DNA of 62,884 bases, taken from positions 1-62,884 of IMG/VR virus record IMGVR_UViG_3300017989_000120; one strand, given 5' to 3'. Every line of letters begins with the position of its first letter. Position 1 is the stretch's first letter. Shown here in pieces: positions 17,189 to 24,856 of this stretch. This DNA comes from a virus. Made by a program: the position numbers and the translations under genes. Under the pieces are notes generated by a model. That model was not told where the DNA came from, did no database searches, and saw nothing but the letters and a program-made list of their open reading frames with translations.

Positions 17189-18096
17189 GAAACGTGCTAA
17201 AATTCGGAGATTACGTTTCGCTGTTCGAAGGTGGAGCTGCGATAAAGGAATCTAGGAGGATAAAGGAGAGTGAGGTTCCAAAAACCATGGAGTCCATCAA
17301 AGAAATTCTTTTCCCTCTGCTTGGTGGTGGGGAGGTAGACAAGGAATATCTTATCATTGGTAGCATTGGTAAAAAGAAAGATCAAAATGACACATCTGGT
17401 GATATTGATCTTGGTATAGATAAAAAGTTCCTCTCTAAGAAGCTGGGTGTTTCTGAAGATGATGTTCTCGGAGCTTTATACAAAAATCTTTCGGAGACCT
17501 TACACAACAAACTTGGCTTTGTACCAGATATGAAATTGATGAGAGGAATTAACGTTCTCTCGATTGGTTGGCCTATAGAGGGTGACGCTGAAAATGGTAT
17601 AGTTCAATTAGATCTTATTCCAATTTCTGATATGGAATGGGCTAAGTTTATATTCTATTCCCCAGATTACAGAAAGAACGAAAGTAAATACAAGTCGGCT
17701 CACAGAAACTGGCTTTTCCAAGCAATTCTTTCAGCACTAAAGGAAGTAATTTCTAAGGACGAAAATGGTGAACTGGAGGATTTTTATTCTTATGCTCTGA
17801 GGTTAAGCGATGGGATTTACAAAAATAAGAAGTCTTTTAGGGGTGCTACAAAAAGACTAAAAAGTCCTAAAACGGTTAAAGGAGAAAGCACTTTGGTAAC
17901 TAGAGATCCCGACGAGTTTGTTGAGATGATGTTTGGTGGTGGGATTAAGAAGGAGGATCTAAAATCTTTTGAGGATGCTTGGAAGTTGGTTTCTTCTCCA
18001 AACTTTGTCCATGCTGACAAGAGGGACGAGATCAGGGACGATCTGGAAAGATATTTAACAAACGGTGGATTTGAAATCCCCACTGAGATCAAATAA
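17185..18096 (+). CDS. Tagged nucleotidyltransferase-like protein
   Basis: A 303-residue protein with tag MRNVLKFGDYVSLFEGG (LFE|G is an ideal prohead-protease site). The body has the polymerase-beta nucleotidyltransferase core: LIIGSIGKKKDQNDTSGDID, with the GS motif near residue 58 and the metal-binding D-x-D, and a third acidic strand VQLDLIPI near residue 137. Such enzymes add nucleotides to RNA, proteins or small molecules. If the tag works as in T4, it would enter the host with the DNA and act at once. Substrate unknown. Confidence 0.7.
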   Translation: MRNVLKFGDYVSLFEGGAAIKESRRIKESEVPKTMESIKEILFPLLGGGEVDKEYLIIGSIGKKKDQNDTSGDIDLGIDKKFLSKKLGVSEDDVLGALYKNLSETLHNKLGFVPDMKLMRGINVLSIGWPIEGDAENGIVQLDLIPISDMEWAKFIFYSPDYRKNESKYKSAHRNWLFQAILSALKEVISKDENGELEDFYSYALRLSDGIYKNKKSFRGATKRLKSPKTVKGESTLVTRDPDEFVEMMFGGGIKKEDLKSFEDAWKLVSSPNFVHADKRDEIRDDLERYLTNGGFEIPTEIK

Positions 18097-18548
18097 TGGA
18101 GTTTACACAAAAACATAACGATTTAATCTACGGCGCCTTGGAGGTTTTCTTAGAAAAGGATTCACCTTCCCTAGTAGCGAGGGAAGAAGATGGACTTATT
18201 TCTTTTTCTACCGTACTTGGTTTAAGTGGTGTAATTGAGAAGGAAGAGGATGGAAGTGCTAATGTATTTTTAGAGGGTCAAAAGTACTATGAAATTGAGA
18301 AAGAGGTTTTCCATCTAATAGAGAATAGAAACGATGCCCCAGAGGTTGAGTCTCTATTGGAAGAGTTGGCTATAATACATCAGATGGAATTACAGGAAAG
18401 ATCGAAAATTCTTATAGAAACGATCATAAGAGGTTTAGCAAAACTTATAGTGGACCAAAAGGTAACTGTCGGAGTTGATATCCAACTTGGACCTGTACTT
18501 ATTAAGAACACCGATGACATGGGGAACGTAAAAATTCTATTGAACTAA
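18096..18548 (+). CDS. Acidic helical protein of unknown function
   Basis: A 150-residue, strongly acidic protein (KEEDGSANVFLEGQKYYEIE) with helical C-terminal half (LLEELAIIHQMELQERSKIL). Its ATG shares an A with the stop of the tagged nucleotidyltransferase (TAATG), so the two are coupled. It has no tag and no recognised domain. An accessory or inhibitory role for the upstream enzyme is possible but unproven. Confidence 0.6.
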   Translation: MEFTQKHNDLIYGALEVFLEKDSPSLVAREEDGLISFSTVLGLSGVIEKEEDGSANVFLEGQKYYEIEKEVFHLIENRNDAPEVESLLEELAIIHQMELQERSKILIETIIRGLAKLIVDQKVTVGVDIQLGPVLIKNTDDMGNVKILLN

Positions 18549-18552
18549 GAGG

Positions 18553-20466
18553 ATGGCTGGGATAAATCACTTATACGACATTTACAATAAGAAGGGATCT
18601 GACTTTGTCAATCAGCTTTTTAATCGTTACGTAACCATCAACGAAAAGATGGACGGCTCGGCTTTCTCTTTTGAAAGAGATAAGGAATCCGGAAATTTCC
18701 GTTTTTATAGGAGGGATCAAAGAAATCCTATAACTTTAGTGGACAGGACTCTCATGAAATATTACGAGAAGCCAATCCAGTATATCGAATCTCTCCCTCC
18801 AAACATACTTGAAAAAATACCTAGAGGATGGAGATTCGGGCTGGAATATTTTTCAAACACCAAACCTGTAGAGATCTCATACGATAGATTGCCAAAGAAT
18901 AACTTGATTCTTTCTTATATCCACAAGATGGGTACTGGAGGTAAGATAGAAAGCACTATCCAGGATAAAGGGGAATTAGATAATTGGGCAGATCTGATTG
19001 GGGTTGAAAGACCACCAATTGTTTTTCAGGGAGTTCTAGACGAGGATCAGAAATCTGAACTTATGGAGTTTTTGAACACCCCGTTCAAGGATCTTGTCGA
19101 AAGATTCAAAACTCAATCTTTTGTTAGGTTTGTTATTAAGACCCTGAACCCAGAGTTAACCAAAACTGCTCTCAACGATGACCTAGATAAGGACGTCGAG
19201 GGAATAGTTTTTAGATTTGGAGAGCCTGATGGGGATAGTGATACTGTTTTAGCTAAAATGGTAGATCCAATATTCACCGAGATTGCTAAGCAAAAGTTTG
19301 CTGACAAAAAGAGCAAAAAACCTTCTGATTTTCTAGGTATTACGCTGCTTGACGTAATGAATTTCATTTTGGAGAAAGATCTTTCCGAATTTGAAGTTGA
19401 AGGAGAGTCTGAGGACGAGAGATACATTTCCTTTATGGGAGACGTTTTTGTCAAGTTCCTTGATGAATACGAGGAAAAGTATAAGGGTACTGATTTCGAA
19501 GAACCAGATTACCTAAAAAGAGAAGAATTTAGGTTAAACAAGGAAAAAATTAAGGATAGAAGAGTTCTTAAGTATGTTGAAAAAGACGACTCGTTCGAAT
19601 CTCTATTCAAACTCATTCTTAATTCCTTCAGAAAAATAAAAACCAGAGCTGGTGGAATAATCACAGCTGGTATGAAGGACCAAATGAATCTTTTGATCAA
19701 AGACATTAAGGACTACATCAAAAAACCAGAGAAGAACGTAAACGAATCTAGGTTTATTAGCTTCGGTGAATTTAGGAAGGAGAACACCCCCTCTGTAGAA
19801 TACCTACAGGAGGAGGATGATTCGGATACAAGTGATGATCCTTTTTTCTCATACCGTGAATTCATCAGCAAACTTGAGACTATTGATAACGAGGAGTTAC
19901 CAAACGAGGTAGAGATTCTTAAAGAGGACGATACCGAGGAAAGAAAGCCGGTAAATGTTATAATGGGTAGATTTCAGCCTTTCCACCAGGGACACCTCAA
20001 GATGGCAAAGGATCTTATGGAGAAAAACGATTTGCCGTCATTCGTTGTTGTAGTTTATCCTGGCCACAACAAGTCTGGAAAATCTCCATTTGATGAAGAA
20101 TCTATCAAAAGATACATGGATGCGATAGTTGCCAACAATGAAGAGATAGAAGGCTATGTTCTTGCTACTCGGGGACTTCTTGGTTCTGCCATTGCAAGAC
20201 TAATAGATATGGGATATGATCCTAAGTTAATTGGTGCAGGCCCCGACCGAATAGATGACTATACTAAGCAGATAGACTATGTTAAGATGTCTGATATAAA
20301 AGACAAAATAAGCGATGACCTAAGCATAGTAGAAACCCCAAGGGTAACGAGTGGTACCGAAGTTAGGCAAGCTATGAAAGACCAGGATTTTGCCAAGTTT
20401 AAAAAGATGGTTCCAAAAGAGGTCTCAAACCTTTATAATGACCTCATTACAAGCGTCAGGGACTGA
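18553..20466 (+). CDS. RNA ligase-like / HxGH nucleotidylyltransferase fusion
   Basis: A 637-residue two-enzyme protein. The N-terminal half is a nucleotidyltransferase-superfamily ligase: motif I EKMDGSAF with candidate adenylated Lys32, motif III-like WRFGLEYF near residue 95, motif IV VEGIVFRFG near 215 and motif V LAKMVDP near 235. The C-terminal domain (about 466-637) is a Rossmann nucleotidylyltransferase: MGRFQPFHQGH with H478-x-G-H481, and late-domain TPRVTSGTEVRQAM, as in NMN or FAD adenylyltransferases. The linker contains two tag-like segments, SRFISFGEFRKEN near 399-408 and SYREFISKLE near 431. It may couple RNA repair to NAD or nucleotide metabolism. Confidence 0.8.
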   Translation: MAGINHLYDIYNKKGSDFVNQLFNRYVTINEKMDGSAFSFERDKESGNFRFYRRDQRNPITLVDRTLMKYYEKPIQYIESLPPNILEKIPRGWRFGLEYFSNTKPVEISYDRLPKNNLILSYIHKMGTGGKIESTIQDKGELDNWADLIGVERPPIVFQGVLDEDQKSELMEFLNTPFKDLVERFKTQSFVRFVIKTLNPELTKTALNDDLDKDVEGIVFRFGEPDGDSDTVLAKMVDPIFTEIAKQKFADKKSKKPSDFLGITLLDVMNFILEKDLSEFEVEGESEDERYISFMGDVFVKFLDEYEEKYKGTDFEEPDYLKREEFRLNKEKIKDRRVLKYVEKDDSFESLFKLILNSFRKIKTRAGGIITAGMKDQMNLLIKDIKDYIKKPEKNVNESRFISFGEFRKENTPSVEYLQEEDDSDTSDDPFFSYREFISKLETIDNEELPNEVEILKEDDTEERKPVNVIMGRFQPFHQGHLKMAKDLMEKNDLPSFVVVVYPGHNKSGKSPFDEESIKRYMDAIVANNEEIEGYVLATRGLLGSAIARLIDMGYDPKLIGAGPDRIDDYTKQIDYVKMSDIKDKISDDLSIVETPRVTSGTEVRQAMKDQDFAKFKKMVPKEVSNLYNDLITSVRD

Positions 20467-20473
20467 TATATAA
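20467..20473 (+). promoter_or_regulatory. Late-promoter-like element TATATAA
   Basis: TGATATATAA overlapping the end of the ligase fusion gene, with its first T 25 nt before the GTG start at 20492. Confidence 0.5.
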
Positions 20474-20491
20474 AAAAATACAAATAAACCA

Positions 20492-21031
20492 GTGGATAAA
20501 AGAATACAGACCTTCTCAGACTTCCTAAAGGCTTCTTCGATTAACGAGGGAGATGGATTTGGTACATACCCTTTCTTGTTAATAAAGGATGGCGATATTT
20601 ACAACTATCTTTTCCAGCTAGAGCTTGAGAATGGCTCTCAGAAAGGATTCATGCTAGTAGTTGGTAAATATTCTCAGTATGAGACAATGGAGGGACCTAA
20701 AAACTCTTACGCAGTTCTAAACATAAATGAGATAGCTCCTGAAATTATAGAGGATATTGCTATCAAGAAATCTGAAATCCCCGATCTAAATGATGCTAAG
20801 TTTAATCTTAAGGACAATGATCTAAGCAGATTTTTAGAGCAGATATCTAAGGCTTTATTAAATTATCTTGAGAAAAATCCAAAAGTAATTCGTATATTTG
20901 ACGAAATGCAGGATAATATGGATATCGAAAACTATGAAGAAATGGTAAAATCAGTTTTACTTTCCTTCCTAGGTCCAGAATGGGCAATTCAGGAAGGATC
21001 TCACAAGGGAACATTCATAATCAGTAGATAA
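20492..21031 (+). CDS. Tagged protein, probable packaged protein
   Basis: A 179-residue protein with a GTG start and the tag MDKRIQTFSDFLKASSINEG; INE|G is an ideal site for a gp21-like prohead protease. The rest is an alpha/beta domain (YPFLLIKDGDIYNYLFQLEL) followed by acidic helices. I do not recognise the fold. It stands alone behind a late-like promoter, as several tagged genes do. Confidence 0.7.
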   Translation: MDKRIQTFSDFLKASSINEGDGFGTYPFLLIKDGDIYNYLFQLELENGSQKGFMLVVGKYSQYETMEGPKNSYAVLNINEIAPEIIEDIAIKKSEIPDLNDAKFNLKDNDLSRFLEQISKALLNYLEKNPKVIRIFDEMQDNMDIENYEEMVKSVLLSFLGPEWAIQEGSHKGTFIISR

Positions 21032-21062
21032 TCCAAATCGAAACATTTACTCTTAACAATCC

Positions 21063-21070
21063 TATAAATA
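21063..21070 (+). promoter_or_regulatory. T4-late-like promoter TATAAATA
   Basis: An exact TATAAATA, the T4 late -10 octamer, 26 nt upstream of the histone-like gene start at 21089. Confidence 0.6.
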
Positions 21071-21088
21071 AGGAAAATTTAAACAATT

Positions 21089-21265
21089 ATGGAAAATTTC
21101 GATCGAATCAAAGAAGTTATGGAAGCTGCAGAAGCCGACGTAGCAAAGTTTGTTGAAAAAGGCAATAAGGCAGCTGGAACAAGAGTTCGCCAAGCCATGC
21201 AAGAAGTTAAGAAGCTTGCTCAACAAGTAAGGTTGGATGTTCAGGAGATGAAGAACAACTCTTAA
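21089..21265 (+). CDS. Histone H1-like protein, Bacteroidota type
   Basis: A 58-residue protein that closely follows the small histone H1-like (Hc1-type) proteins of Bacteroidota. It starts MENFDRIKEVMEAAEADVAK, then has the hallmark FVEKGNKAAGTRVRQAMQE and a basic helix ending VRLDVQEMKNNS. In bacteria these proteins bind DNA and are abundant nucleoid proteins. In a phage it could condense packaged DNA or act on the host nucleoid. It has its own T4-late-like promoter and its own terminator, as expected for a highly expressed product. Confidence 0.8.
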   Translation: MENFDRIKEVMEAAEADVAKFVEKGNKAAGTRVRQAMQEVKKLAQQVRLDVQEMKNNS

Positions 21266-21289
21266 GAAACCAAACTACAAACAGATATT

Positions 21290-21314
21290 AGGCAGCCCTT
21301 CCGGCTGCCTTTTC
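21290..21314 (+). terminator. Rho-independent terminator after histone-like gene
   Basis: AGGCAGCC pairs with GGCTGCCT around CTTCC and is followed by TTTTC. It ends the monocistronic histone-like transcript. Confidence 0.85.
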
Positions 21315-21350
21315 TGTGTACATGGAAATGGAATAAAACCATCTAATTGA

Positions 21351-21357
21351 TATATAA
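21351..21357 (+). promoter_or_regulatory. Late-promoter-like element TTGATATATAA
   Basis: TTGATATATAA with its first TATATAA T 25 nt before the ATG at 21376. Confidence 0.5.
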
Positions 21358-21375
21358 GATGTAAATTTTATACAC

Positions 21376-21582
21376 ATGGGATATTACGTAGCAAAAGTTA
21401 GTTTTGAATCAACTGAAACCAAAAGAAATGGTGATCCAGTAATTCACAAATCAGAATTTCTAGTTGCAGCTGAGTCTGTGCTAGAGGTTGAGACAAAAGT
21501 AGCAGAGTTCCTTGAGGGAACCACTGGATTCTTTGAAACCACACAGATTTCAAAATCCAAAATTGAAGCAGTTATAGAATAA
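21376..21582 (+). CDS. Small DUF4494-like protein
   Basis: A 68-residue alpha/beta protein. It has the order seen in small DUF4494-type proteins of Bacteroidota and their phages: a first strand YVAKVSFES, an Lys/His-containing second strand EFLVAAES, a helix VLEVETKVAEFLEG and a final SKSKIEAVIE. Function is not known for that family. Its stop shares bases with the next start (TAATG), so it is coupled to the DUF5661-like gene. Confidence 0.6.
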   Translation: MGYYVAKVSFESTETKRNGDPVIHKSEFLVAAESVLEVETKVAEFLEGTTGFFETTQISKSKIEAVIE

Positions 21583-22118
21583 TGGCAAATACCGGCAGCT
21601 ATATTCCCCCACAATCCCCCATTGCTATCCAGCCTGGAGACAAGGGATTTGAGATAGTTGGGAAGGGTTACAATAGATGGCTTTGGACATTCCCCGATTG
21701 GAAGAAGGGAAAGAAGAAGATAATTAATCCTGCAACTAACTGGGAATTGAACGCAAAGCCAATGAGTCCTGCAGAGATAAAGAAAAAGATGAAGGGTCTT
21801 TATCTCCAAGAAGACTCTGACGAAAGGATTGAAGGCGGCATTTCCCCTGGAAAAAATCTAAGAGATATCGCTATTATGCATACCTACGACGATTCGATGG
21901 ATCACGTGGACCGTGAAGCTATAGAGAAAATGCTTTCTCACCTGGAGAAACAGCTTCAAATGGGAATTGGTGTAGAGATGGAACATACAGACGATGAGGC
22001 TCTGGCTGCTGAGATCGCTAAGGATCACCTGGTGGAAGATCCAGACTATTATACTAAGCTTCAAAAAGTTGAAGAGAGTATGAAAATTATCATACCTTTC
22101 GAAAAATATAAGATTTAA
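21582..22118 (+). CDS. DUF5661-like protein with C-terminal tag-like end
   Basis: A 178-residue protein. Residues about 130-160 (GVEMEHTDDEALAAEIAKDH then EDPDYYTKL) match the DUF5661 signature found in many phage proteins. The N-terminal half is basic and contains WTFPDWKKGKKKI. The protein ends VEESMKIIIPFEKYKI, whose F-x-x-[FY] resembles the recurrent tag but at the C-terminus. No catalytic site is evident. Confidence 0.65.
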   Translation: MANTGSYIPPQSPIAIQPGDKGFEIVGKGYNRWLWTFPDWKKGKKKIINPATNWELNAKPMSPAEIKKKMKGLYLQEDSDERIEGGISPGKNLRDIAIMHTYDDSMDHVDREAIEKMLSHLEKQLQMGIGVEMEHTDDEALAAEIAKDHLVEDPDYYTKLQKVEESMKIIIPFEKYKI

Positions 22119-22119
22119 A

Positions 22120-22557
22120 ATGCCATCAGTAAGTAAAGCACAACAGGCAATTATGGGTCAAGCTTGGGCTCTTAGACAAAATGAGCTAAAGCTAAAGGAT
22201 ATCAATCCCAGATACAGAAAAGAAATCGAAAAGATTGCTTTTGGTTACAAGGACAAGGACGGAAAGTTTATTGCACCTATGACTGACAAGGAACTTAAAA
22301 AGTTTGCAAAAACAAAATCTAAGGATTTACCCGAGAACGTAAAAGACGGTAAACCGGTGAAGGAGGAAAAATTCACTCCGGGGATAACCAGTTCTAAGGG
22401 AGTTCCATCCTTTACACCTAGTATTACTTTTGGTGGAGAAATTAAACCCATTATACCTTATCTAGACACGGATGCAAAAAAAGAGAAGCCCGGGAAGAAA
22501 AACCTAGAGAATCTCAAGGATTATAGGGACTGGATAAAGGAAAGAAAGAAGTCATGA
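22120..22557 (+). CDS. DUF3008-like phage protein
   Basis: A 145-residue basic protein. The N-terminus MPSVSKAQQAIMGQAWAL is typical of a short family (DUF3008-like) common in large phages. A K/E-rich region and a Pro/Thr-rich segment follow (PSFTPSITFGG), and the end LENLKDYRDWIKERKKS again recalls the F-x-x-F tag with Tyr/Trp in place of Phe. Function unknown. It overlaps the next gene by 4 nt. Confidence 0.6.
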   Translation: MPSVSKAQQAIMGQAWALRQNELKLKDINPRYRKEIEKIAFGYKDKDGKFIAPMTDKELKKFAKTKSKDLPENVKDGKPVKEEKFTPGITSSKGVPSFTPSITFGGEIKPIIPYLDTDAKKEKPGKKNLENLKDYRDWIKERKKS

Positions 22558-22964
22558 TAAATCTTTTTGAGTTTGATAAGTATGATCCTAAATCTGAATA
22601 TCTTGAGGATGAAAGGAGAAACATAGATCTGGATAAGATAAGAAAGTCTGATGCTTATATGGATATTTTAGACCTCGGTTTTTCCGATGAAACCTCGGAT
22701 CAACAGGAACTAAACAATACACTCAAATTCAAAAGAAAGAATCAGCCTGAGGTAAAGGGATATGGTGAGGTATTTTACACTATACACCCAACAGGTGTAA
22801 TTCGTCGCTATAACCCAATCAAATCAAATGAAACCCCAGAGGGACAAGGAAATACTATTAGGACTTATCCATCACCTTTCAGAAACGGTAAGGAATATAA
22901 AAAGGCATTAAGATACCTCTTTAATTATCTACGGAGAAAGGAATTAAGGAAAGACTATAGATAA
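22554..22964 (+). CDS. Protein of unknown function, tag-like N-terminus
   Basis: A 136-residue protein starting MINLFEFDKYDPKSEYLEDE, which carries F-x-x-[FY] early and an L-E-D rather than the usual [IL]-x-E|G, so it is a weak tag candidate. The centre holds a beta-strand pair (EVFYTIHPTGVIRRYNP) and the C-terminus is a basic helix (KALRYLFNYLRRKELRK). No family is recognised. Confidence 0.6.
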   Translation: MINLFEFDKYDPKSEYLEDERRNIDLDKIRKSDAYMDILDLGFSDETSDQQELNNTLKFKRKNQPEVKGYGEVFYTIHPTGVIRRYNPIKSNETPEGQGNTIRTYPSPFRNGKEYKKALRYLFNYLRRKELRKDYR

Positions 22965-22992
22965 ATATAGAAACAACTTAAAGAATACTAAA

Positions 22993-23220
22993 ATGGGATG
23001 TGGATGCAATAAAGGGTCAAGGAGTGAGACAAACACTCAAACTACAAAGCAATACGATGACCTTTCTGGCAAGTTTATACTTGACACACAGGGTAACAAA
23101 TTTCTTGTAACTTCGCCAATATATGATGCTTATAAGGATATTGTTGGATACACTGTCAAGGACGAGCAGGAAAACTCTCTTAGAATATTTGCAAAGAATG
23201 TTCAAAAAATACTAGATTAA
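22993..23220 (+). CDS. Small Cys-initiated protein, unknown
   Basis: A 75-residue protein beginning MGCGCNKGSRSE, a short Cys pair that could bind metal, followed by a compact beta domain (GKFILDTQGNKFLVTSPIYD). It is preceded by ATAAATATAG ending 23 nt before the ATG, a variant of the late-like element. Function unknown. The next gene starts 1 nt after its stop. Confidence 0.55.
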   Translation: MGCGCNKGSRSETNTQTTKQYDDLSGKFILDTQGNKFLVTSPIYDAYKDIVGYTVKDEQENSLRIFAKNVQKILD

Positions 23221-23221
23221 A

Positions 23222-23725
23222 ATGGATTCAATGTACTATCCAACTGGAAATTCAACTAACGGACGAACGCTAGTTTGTTTGTGCTGCGAGGATGTTCCGG
23301 TAATGGAAGACCAGGAAACTCCGGATGCTATGGAACTTAAAATCAAGGAATGGTTGGATGAAAACGACTATTGCGTTGAAAAATGGCAAATGGACGAAGA
23401 AATGAAAAATTGCGGATGTGAAGGGTATGAACTCCAAGAAATGGATGGAGGAGCACCTGCACCAGCCGGAGATGGTGGCGGAGCATTCGCTACATTAGGA
23501 ACTACCCAAGGAATGGGAAATGTTGAAGCACCTTCATCTGGTGGTACTAATGCAGATTTTTATAGTGGAGCAGTTGGATCCGGAGATAAGTTCCCTTCGC
23601 TTACGGTAGGAACACCTGCTGCTAAAGGAGGTTCTAGAGGTTCTTCTAAAAAGAAGAAAAAGAAAGACAAGGTTGTTAAAAGCTTTGAGGATTTCAAGAA
23701 AATGATGAAATCTTTGCAGAAATAA
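23222..23725 (+). CDS. Cys-rich/Gly-rich protein with C-terminal tag
   Basis: A 167-residue protein with three parts. The first is a Cys-containing N-terminus (LVCLCCEDVPVMED, later NCGCEGYEL) that may bind metal. The second is a Gly/Ala/Ser linker (about residues 75-135), and the third is a Lys-rich run. It ends VVKSFEDFKKMMKSLQK, which matches the recurrent F-x-x-F tag at the C-terminus. Its strong following terminator suggests it closes a late transcription unit. Function unknown. Confidence 0.6.
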   Translation: MDSMYYPTGNSTNGRTLVCLCCEDVPVMEDQETPDAMELKIKEWLDENDYCVEKWQMDEEMKNCGCEGYELQEMDGGAPAPAGDGGGAFATLGTTQGMGNVEAPSSGGTNADFYSGAVGSGDKFPSLTVGTPAAKGGSRGSSKKKKKKDKVVKSFEDFKKMMKSLQK

Positions 23726-23748
23726 GACAAAAAGTCATAACTGTTTGC

Positions 23749-23776
23749 AAAAAGGTGCCAAAAAGGCACCTTTTTC
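23749..23776 (+). terminator. Rho-independent terminator
   Basis: AAAAAGGTGCC pairs with GGCACCTTTTT across a short A-rich loop and runs into a T tract. It separates the small late genes from hsp20. Confidence 0.9.
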
Positions 23777-23831
23777 TTTGCTTTTTATTAGTGGAACAGG
23801 ATTTGAAATATTAGTAATAAAAAAACAGATT

Positions 23832-24188
23832 ATGAACAGAACAACTTTTTACAGTCCTCTAGAAATGATGGAAAGGATTTTCCACAACACAAATCCTGTT
23901 ATTCAAAGTAGAAACTACTTTGTGGACGAGAGGGATGGAGAGTATGCTTTAGAAATACCGGTCCCTGGTTTTTCTAAAAAAGACATCTCGGTTGATGTCG
24001 AAGGAAACTTTTTGGTCATAAGCGGTGAAGATAATGAATCATATTGGACAGATGACTTCACGAAGAAATTCAAACTTCCCAATGAAGCTGATCCAGAATT
24101 GATTAAAGCGAAGATAGAAGACGGTGTACTTAAGGTTTCAGTGGGTAAGAAGAAAGAGTCAATGCCTAAGAAGATTAAAATCTCATAA
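23832..24188 (+). CDS. Small heat-shock protein (Hsp20/IbpA family)
   Basis: A 118-residue alpha-crystallin-domain chaperone that holds unfolding proteins. The domain is nearly the whole protein: DGEYALEIPVPGFSKKDISV (strands 2-3), NFLVISGED, and the signature EDGVLKVSVGKKK, ending with the basic PKKIKIS tail. Size and layout match short bacterial Hsp20s and those of T4-like and cyanophages. I place the start at 23832; the longer in-frame start at 23745 lies inside the terminator hairpin. Confidence 0.9.
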   Translation: MNRTTFYSPLEMMERIFHNTNPVIQSRNYFVDERDGEYALEIPVPGFSKKDISVDVEGNFLVISGEDNESYWTDDFTKKFKLPNEADPELIKAKIEDGVLKVSVGKKKESMPKKIKIS

Positions 24189-24220
24189 GTTCCGAAATTT
24201 TTCTTACTTTTATAAATATT

Positions 24221-24253
24221 AAAGCTCGATCACTAAAGATTGAGCTTTTTTAT
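24221..24253 (+). terminator. Terminator after hsp20, overlapping next leader
   Basis: AAGCTC pairs with GAGCTT (extended by G-T, A-T and T-A pairs) and is followed by TTTTTT. A TATAAATA lies just upstream at 24211-24218, so the hairpin sits where a transcript for the next gene would begin. Confidence 0.75.
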
Positions 24254-24254
24254 T

Positions 24255-24470
24255 ATGTCAAGGGAAAAAGAAATATTCGAAAGATTCGCAATTGAGATTG
24301 CACAAGAAATCATTAAGAAGGAAGAAAATCCAGACTATGAGATAATTCTGGATAGAAAGTCTGTTATAAGTAAACTTTCATCTATCATGGGACAAGAATA
24401 TCCAGAAACAGCCTCTCAGTTTGATAAGAGAATAAATGATCACCTAAAAAGATTAAGGAGAAATCTATAA
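24255..24470 (+). CDS. Small helical protein, unknown
   Basis: A 71-residue protein (MSREKEIFERFAIEIAQEII) with two basic/acidic helices and a C-terminus DKRINDHLKRLRRNL. An in-frame ATG at 24240 would add five residues and would place the start 29 nt from the TATAAATA at 24211, so either start is possible. It is coupled to the glycosylase gene through a TAATG junction. Confidence 0.6.
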   Translation: MSREKEIFERFAIEIAQEIIKKEENPDYEIILDRKSVISKLSSIMGQEYPETASQFDKRINDHLKRLRRNL

Positions 24471-24856
24471 TGGAAAGGCTTATACAGGAAGATTACTTAG
24501 ATAGCCCTTGGAAGATGACCGTAATATGTATACTGCTAAACCAAACCACTAACCAGCAGGTAAGAAAAATTTTAGATCCTCTTTTTGATCTAATACAATC
24601 CCCAGAGAAATGCTCTGGATTGAACCCAGACCAGATCTATCCAGTAATTAAAGGAACTGGCTTTGGAAACGTAAAATCTAGGAGGATAATCTCTATGAGT
24701 CAAAAATGGATCGACGGATTTAAAGACGTCCAAGAATTACCTGGTGTTGGAAAATACGCAAAAGAGTCCTGGGAAATTTTTGTGAATGGAAAAACAAATT
24801 TTACTCCAAGTGACAAAAAATTAAGGATGTACCTAGAGGGATTGAATAGTCTCTAA
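24470..24856 (+). CDS. HhH-GPD DNA glycosylase, MBD4-like
   Basis: A 128-residue compact glycosylase. DSPWKMTVICILLNQTTNQQ (residues 11-30) is the MBD4-type opening helix pair. The helix-hairpin-helix is ELPGVGKYAK at 89-98, and the catalytic Asp is D115 in FTPSDKKLRMY, matching the E-D-H-K-L position of MBD4. MBD4 enzymes excise T or 5-hydroxymethyl-U from mismatches. Bacterial and phage members are short like this one. No iron-sulfur cysteine cluster is present. Its last 24 nt overlap the convergent amidase gene. Confidence 0.8.
   Translation: MERLIQEDYLDSPWKMTVICILLNQTTNQQVRKILDPLFDLIQSPEKCSGLNPDQIYPVIKGTGFGNVKSRRIISMSQKWIDGFKDVQELPGVGKYAKESWEIFVNGKTNFTPSDKKLRMYLEGLNSL

Noticed and set aside
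23745-23831. Longer N-terminus for Hsp20
   Set aside because: It would place the start codon within a strong terminator hairpin, and the extension has no Hsp20 similarity.
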